From: Candidatus Latescibacterota bacterium
GTDB taxonomy: Bacteria; JAAXHH01; JABIQT01
NCBI GenBank assembly: GCA_018667995.1
Contig: JABIQT010000849.1
Span: 1-8,615, forward strand
DNA: 8,615 bases
Direction: 5' to 3'
Position numbers and translations under genes: made by a program. Position 1 is the stretch's first letter. Every line of letters begins with the position of its first letter. Shown in pieces: positions 5,970-8,615 of this stretch. The notes under the pieces were generated by a model, which ran no database searches, was not told the DNA's origin, and saw only the letters and a program-made list of their open reading frames with translations.

Positions 5970-6709
5970 GTGTACTGTCCATGTTTCGTGCGGAACACTA
6001 TCCTTTGAAGAGGGAGTCGGACCTTAAGTTCTTCTACCAGAACTTCTTCAGGAAAGCTTTCTTTGTAGCTGCTGTAATACACTACGCCGGTGTCGGTACC
6101 TACTGGGGCGTCTGGTATATTCAGCAGCAGAGCAAAGTGTATTCAACCAGAATCATTACATACGCAGATCTTGGACCGCCGCCTGCTTTATCAGAGGCAC
6201 CACCTATTCCTGAGGTCGACGTCGCGGCGCCATCCAAGCCGGTAATAGGAATTCCCGAGCCGGTGGATGATACCGAGGTGTCTGCTGAGATGACCATAGC
6301 AACACAGACTGAAATGAGTCAGAGTGTTGCCCCGGTGATTCAAGAGATGGATGAGGCTGATATCATCATTGAGGCTCCTCAGGAAGAGAATATTGTTCTG
6401 GAGGATGACGCGCTTCCGAGCAGCGATCAGTTTGTGGCGTACGAGGATCCACCGGTACCCATATCGCAGCCTCCACCAGTCTATCCGGAAATGGCGCGTA
6501 AAGCTGGCGTCGAAGGTATGGTGATTCTGCATGTGCTGGTCGACAAAGAAGGTAACGTGCGTGATATCCGTTTGATTAAGGGTATCGGGGCGGGACTGGA
6601 TGAGTCTGCCATCGCATCTGTGCGGCAGAGCAAGTGGACTCCGGCCATACAGAATCATAAACCGGTCTCAGTATGGGTTTCATACCCAGTCCGGTTCAAG
6701 TTGCGTTGA
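5966..6709 (+). CDS. tonB: TonB energy-transducing protein
   Basis: The 247-residue protein couples the ExbB-ExbD motor to outer-membrane TonB-dependent receptors. GAGGAGG (5949-5955) lies ten bases before the ATG, which overlaps the previous stop by four bases. A longer-than-usual basic cytoplasmic leader (about 1-30) precedes the transmembrane helix at about 31-52. His39 in that helix is placed like the essential His20 of E. coli TonB, although the neighbouring Ser of the SHLS motif is replaced by Ala35. The periplasmic linker (about 53-167) is Pro-rich but acidic, lacking the usual Lys-Pro runs. The C-terminal domain (about 168-247) is typical: 'VYPEMARKAGVEGMVILHV' from Val172, 'VDKEGNVRDIRLIKG', 'SKWTPA' and a final 'YPVRFKLR'. 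No TonB-dependent receptor gene is in the window, so its cargo is unknown. Confidence 0.92.
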   Translation: MSVLSMFRAEHYPLKRESDLKFFYQNFFRKAFFVAAVIHYAGVGTYWGVWYIQQQSKVYSTRIITYADLGPPPALSEAPPIPEVDVAAPSKPVIGIPEPVDDTEVSAEMTIATQTEMSQSVAPVIQEMDEADIIIEAPQEENIVLEDDALPSSDQFVAYEDPPVPISQPPPVYPEMARKAGVEGMVILHVLVDKEGNVRDIRLIKGIGAGLDESAIASVRQSKWTPAIQNHKPVSVWVSYPVRFKLR

Positions 6710-6741
6710 CGATTTTCCGGTAGTATTGGAATATCTGATAG

Positions 6742-6779
6742 AACGGCGGTGACCAGAGATGGTGACCGCCGTTTTTTTT
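6742..6779 (+). terminator. Strong intrinsic terminator of the exbB-tonB operon
   Basis: ACGGCGGT (6743-6750) pairs perfectly with ACCGCCGT (6765-6772). An inner ACC/GGT pairing follows across a G/G mismatch, and an additional A6742/T6773 pair is possible. Eight T (6772-6779) follow directly. It lies 33 bases past the tonB stop and ends the operon cleanly before the hppA promoter. Confidence 0.93.
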
Positions 6780-6814
6780 GTGTTATCAGGTCTTGAAGTT
6801 AGTAGAGAAAACGC

Positions 6815-6842
6815 TTGCTAACCGGGTTCGATCTGGTATAAT
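6815..6842 (+). promoter_or_regulatory. Extended -10 promoter of hppA
   Basis: TTGCTA (6815-6820, 4 of 6 matches to TTGACA) is followed after 16 bases by consensus TATAAT (6837-6842), preceded by the extended -10 element TGG (6834-6836). Transcription should start near 6849, leaving a leader of about 108 nt before ATG 6957. It is the best promoter in the window and makes hppA an independent unit. Confidence 0.75.
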
Positions 6843-6956
6843 TGTACAGCTTCTGAGACTGCAAGTTATTGGTTCTACAGCAAGTATATAGTATCAACAT
6901 TAATAGCCATCAAGTAGCGGCGTTTACTCTATTGTCAAGAAGGAGATAAGGATTAG

Positions 6957-8615
6957 ATGGATTCCATTTTATATGCTGTTATCGGGTCTGGCGTTGTTGC
7001 GCTTGTATTCGCCATGTGGCGTGCGAGCTGGGTTAATAAGCAAGATGAAGGAACAGATCGCATGATGGCGATCGGAGCCAGTATCCGCGAGGGTGCCATG
7101 GCTTTTTTGAAGGCCGAGTACAGGGTGCTTTCCGTATTCGTACTTGTGGTGGCCATTCTGCTGGGTGTTGCCAATATGAATAAGGCGGATTCCAGTGCTT
7201 TGATCGCACTTTCTTTCATAGTCGGTGCGCTTGCATCAGGTTTGGCCGGGTTTCTGGGAATGCGCGTCGCTACCAAGGCAAACAATAGAACGACCCATGC
7301 GGCACGTGACGGTCTTGCGAAAGCGCTTAATCTCGCCTTCACGGGCGGGTCGGTGATGGGCCTGAATGTAGTTGGACTAGGAGTACTTGGATTGGCCGGG
7401 CTCTTCGTGATCTATACGGGTATGTTTGGTGCGGACAGCAACAGTATTGGCAGAGTCCTGAACGTCATCACTGGATTCTCCCTCGGTGCCTCGGCCATTG
7501 CGCTCTTCGCACGTGTGGGAGGGGGCATCTATACGAAGGCTGCTGACGTGGGAGCCGACCTGGTCGGTAAGGTTGAGGCTGGCATCCCCGAGGATCATCC
7601 TCTAAATCCTGCATCAATAGCCGACAACGTCGGAGATAACGTGGGTGACGTAGCAGGTATGGGCGCGGATCTCTTTGAATCATACGTGGGTTCCATCGTT
7701 GGCTCTATGGTACTTGGAGCCAGCATTCTGGTCGGCGGTAACTTTGACATAAACTTTATTGTCTTGCCACTTGTTATCGCGGGTGCTGGAATCCTTCTGT
7801 CGATTCTGGGCACCTTCTTCGTCTCGGTCAAAGAGGGAGGGAATCCACAGGCGGCTTTGAATAGAGGGGAATTCGGATCGTCTTTCCTGATGGTCGTCGT
7901 GATGTATTTCCTGATTGATCTGTTCTTGCCCGCCGAATTCGTCATGGGTGGCATTACTTACTCCAATCTCGGGGTCTTTATAGCAACCGCTATTGGACTG
8001 TTCGCAGGGCTCGGAATCGGTCTTGTGACCGAACACTATACTGGCATACATACCAAACCCGTGATCTCAATCGCCGAGCAGTCGCTCACAGGGTCTGCTA
8101 CCAATATCATAGCCGGACTTGGTGTTGGGATGCAGTCGACGGCCATTCCTATCCTTCTGATCGCTGCCGGGATCATGGGCGCGTACCACTTTGCCGGATT
8201 GTATGGCATTGCGATGGCTGCACTGGGCATGCTTTCAAATACAGGCATCCAACTTGCTGTAGATGCCTACGGGCCGATTTCGGATAATGCCGGTGGAATA
8301 GCTGAAATGGCCGATCTGCCTGCAGAGGTCCGGCAACGCACAGATAGGCTTGACGCGGTTGGCAATACTACGGCTGCAATAGGTAAAGGTTTCGCTATTG
8401 GATCTGCTGCCCTCACCGCCCTTGCTCTGTTTGCGGCCTTTATGGTGCAGGCGGGCATAACCAGCATAGATATATCAAATCCTCGCGTAATGGCCGGGCT
8501 TTTTGTCGGAGGTATGTTGCCGTTTCTGTTTTCATCTCTCGCCATGGGCGCCGTGGGGCGGGCTGCGATGGCAATGATTGAAGAGGTGAGGCGTCAGTTC
8601 AAGAGCATCCCGGAG
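6957..8615 (+). CDS. hppA: Membrane-bound ion-pumping pyrophosphatase, K+-dependent class (3'-truncated by window)
   Basis: The frame is open for 553 codons from ATG 6957 to the window end; complete enzymes have roughly 650-750 residues, so the C-terminal part is missing. The enzyme hydrolyses pyrophosphate and pumps H+ or Na+ across the inner membrane. Many hydrophobic helices are seen. The catalytic motifs are intact: '[20 protein letters not shown]' (186-205) and 'DNVGDNVGD' (223-231). In '[10 protein letters not shown]' (469-478), Ala473 and Gly476 are the pair that marks K+-dependent enzymes; K+-independent ones have Lys and Thr. In '[10 protein letters not shown]' the gate Glu241 is three residues after Asp238, as in Na+-pumping enzymes such as that of Thermotoga, rather than seven after as in plant H+ pumps. 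Na+ pumping is thus favoured but not proven. Possible ribosome-binding sites are AAGGAG (6940-6945, 11 bases upstream) and AAGGA (6948-6952). Confidence 0.95.
   Translation, partial: MDSILYAVIGSGVVALVFAMWRASWVNKQDEGTDRMMAIGASIREGAMAFLKAEYRVLSVFVLVVAILLGVANMNKADSSALIALSFIVGALASGLAGFLGMRVATKANNRTTHAARDGLAKALNLAFTGGSVMGLNVVGLGVLGLAGLFVIYTGMFGADSNSIGRVLNVITGFSLGASAIALFARVGGGIYTKAADVGADLVGKVEAGIPEDHPLNPASIADNVGDNVGDVAGMGADLFESYVGSIVGSMVLGASILVGGNFDINFIVLPLVIAGAGILLSILGTFFVSVKEGGNPQAALNRGEFGSSFLMVVVMYFLIDLFLPAEFVMGGITYSNLGVFIATAIGLFAGLGIGLVTEHYTGIHTKPVISIAEQSLTGSATNIIAGLGVGMQSTAIPILLIAAGIMGAYHFAGLYGIAMAALGMLSNTGIQLAVDAYGPISDNAGGIAEMADLPAEVRQRTDRLDAVGNTTAAIGKGFAIGSAALTALALFAAFMVQAGITSIDISNPRVMAGLFVGGMLPFLFSSLAMGAVGRAAMAMIEEVRRQFKSIPE

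Noticed and set aside
6191-6658. 155-codon open frame on the minus strand
   Set aside because: It is antisense to tonB, including its conserved C-terminal domain. Its His/Arg/Leu-rich composition is typical of a shadow frame.
4224-6709. Reading the exb genes as a Tol-Pal or gliding/flagellar motor operon
   Set aside because: The last gene has a clear TonB C-terminal domain, and no tolA, tolB, pal or OmpA-like peptidoglycan-binding domain is present.
6953-8545. Several minus-strand open frames of 70-129 codons
   Set aside because: All lie opposite the hppA gene, whose forward translation has conserved motifs throughout.
1-8615. CRISPR arrays, tRNA or rRNA genes, insertion sequences, integrase sites
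   Set aside because: No regularly spaced repeats, transposase frames, terminal inverted repeats or RNA-gene patterns were seen on either strand.

Overview
The window looks like chromosomal DNA of a Gram-negative bacterium with an outer membrane. It carries a lipoprotein with a lipobox, a large exported TPR protein, and a complete ExbB-ExbD-ExbD-TonB system. Base composition is near half G+C. The fourth hydrophobic segment in ExbB, the tandem exbD pair, and the PstS-like lipoprotein and TPR gene beside the Ton genes recall the Bacteroidota/FCB superphylum and candidate phyla close to it. That placement is inferred from gene style and remembered synteny, not from a search.

Layout, all on the + strand: (1) 1-396, the C-terminal end of a peptide-type ABC solute-binding protein, followed by a weak hairpin/T-run terminator. 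(2) 397-762, a gene-free control region with a perfect 7-bp hairpin, a near-perfect 24-bp palindrome, and a TTGACA-type promoter pointing into the next gene. (3) 763-3991, a three-gene operon: a 92-residue two-helix membrane protein, an overlapping PstS-like phosphate-binding-fold lipoprotein, and a 685-residue exported TPR protein. (4) 3992-4223, a spacer with small dyads and a 13-bp tandem repeat. (5) 4224-6709, exbB-exbD1-exbD2-tonB, tightly packed and closed by a strong intrinsic terminator at 6742-6779. (6) 6780-6956, an extended -10 promoter and a leader of about 108 nt. (7) 6957 to the window end, the first 553 codons of a membrane-bound ion-pumping pyrophosphatase (hppA), cut by the window edge.

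Likely joint function: ExbB and the two ExbD proteins form an inner-membrane ion-driven motor that works TonB, which spans the periplasm to outer-membrane receptors. The TPR protein and the PstS-like lipoprotein, encoded just upstream, are candidate periplasmic partners. No ABC permease or ATPase accompanies the PstS-like protein here, so a role in conventional ABC phosphate import is not supported by context. The pyrophosphatase is a separate transcription unit. Its residues place it in the K+-dependent class, and its gate glutamate sits where Na+-pumping members have it. The best candidate for an incompletely described system is the small membrane protein, PstS-like lipoprotein, TPR and ExbB-ExbD-ExbD-TonB module.
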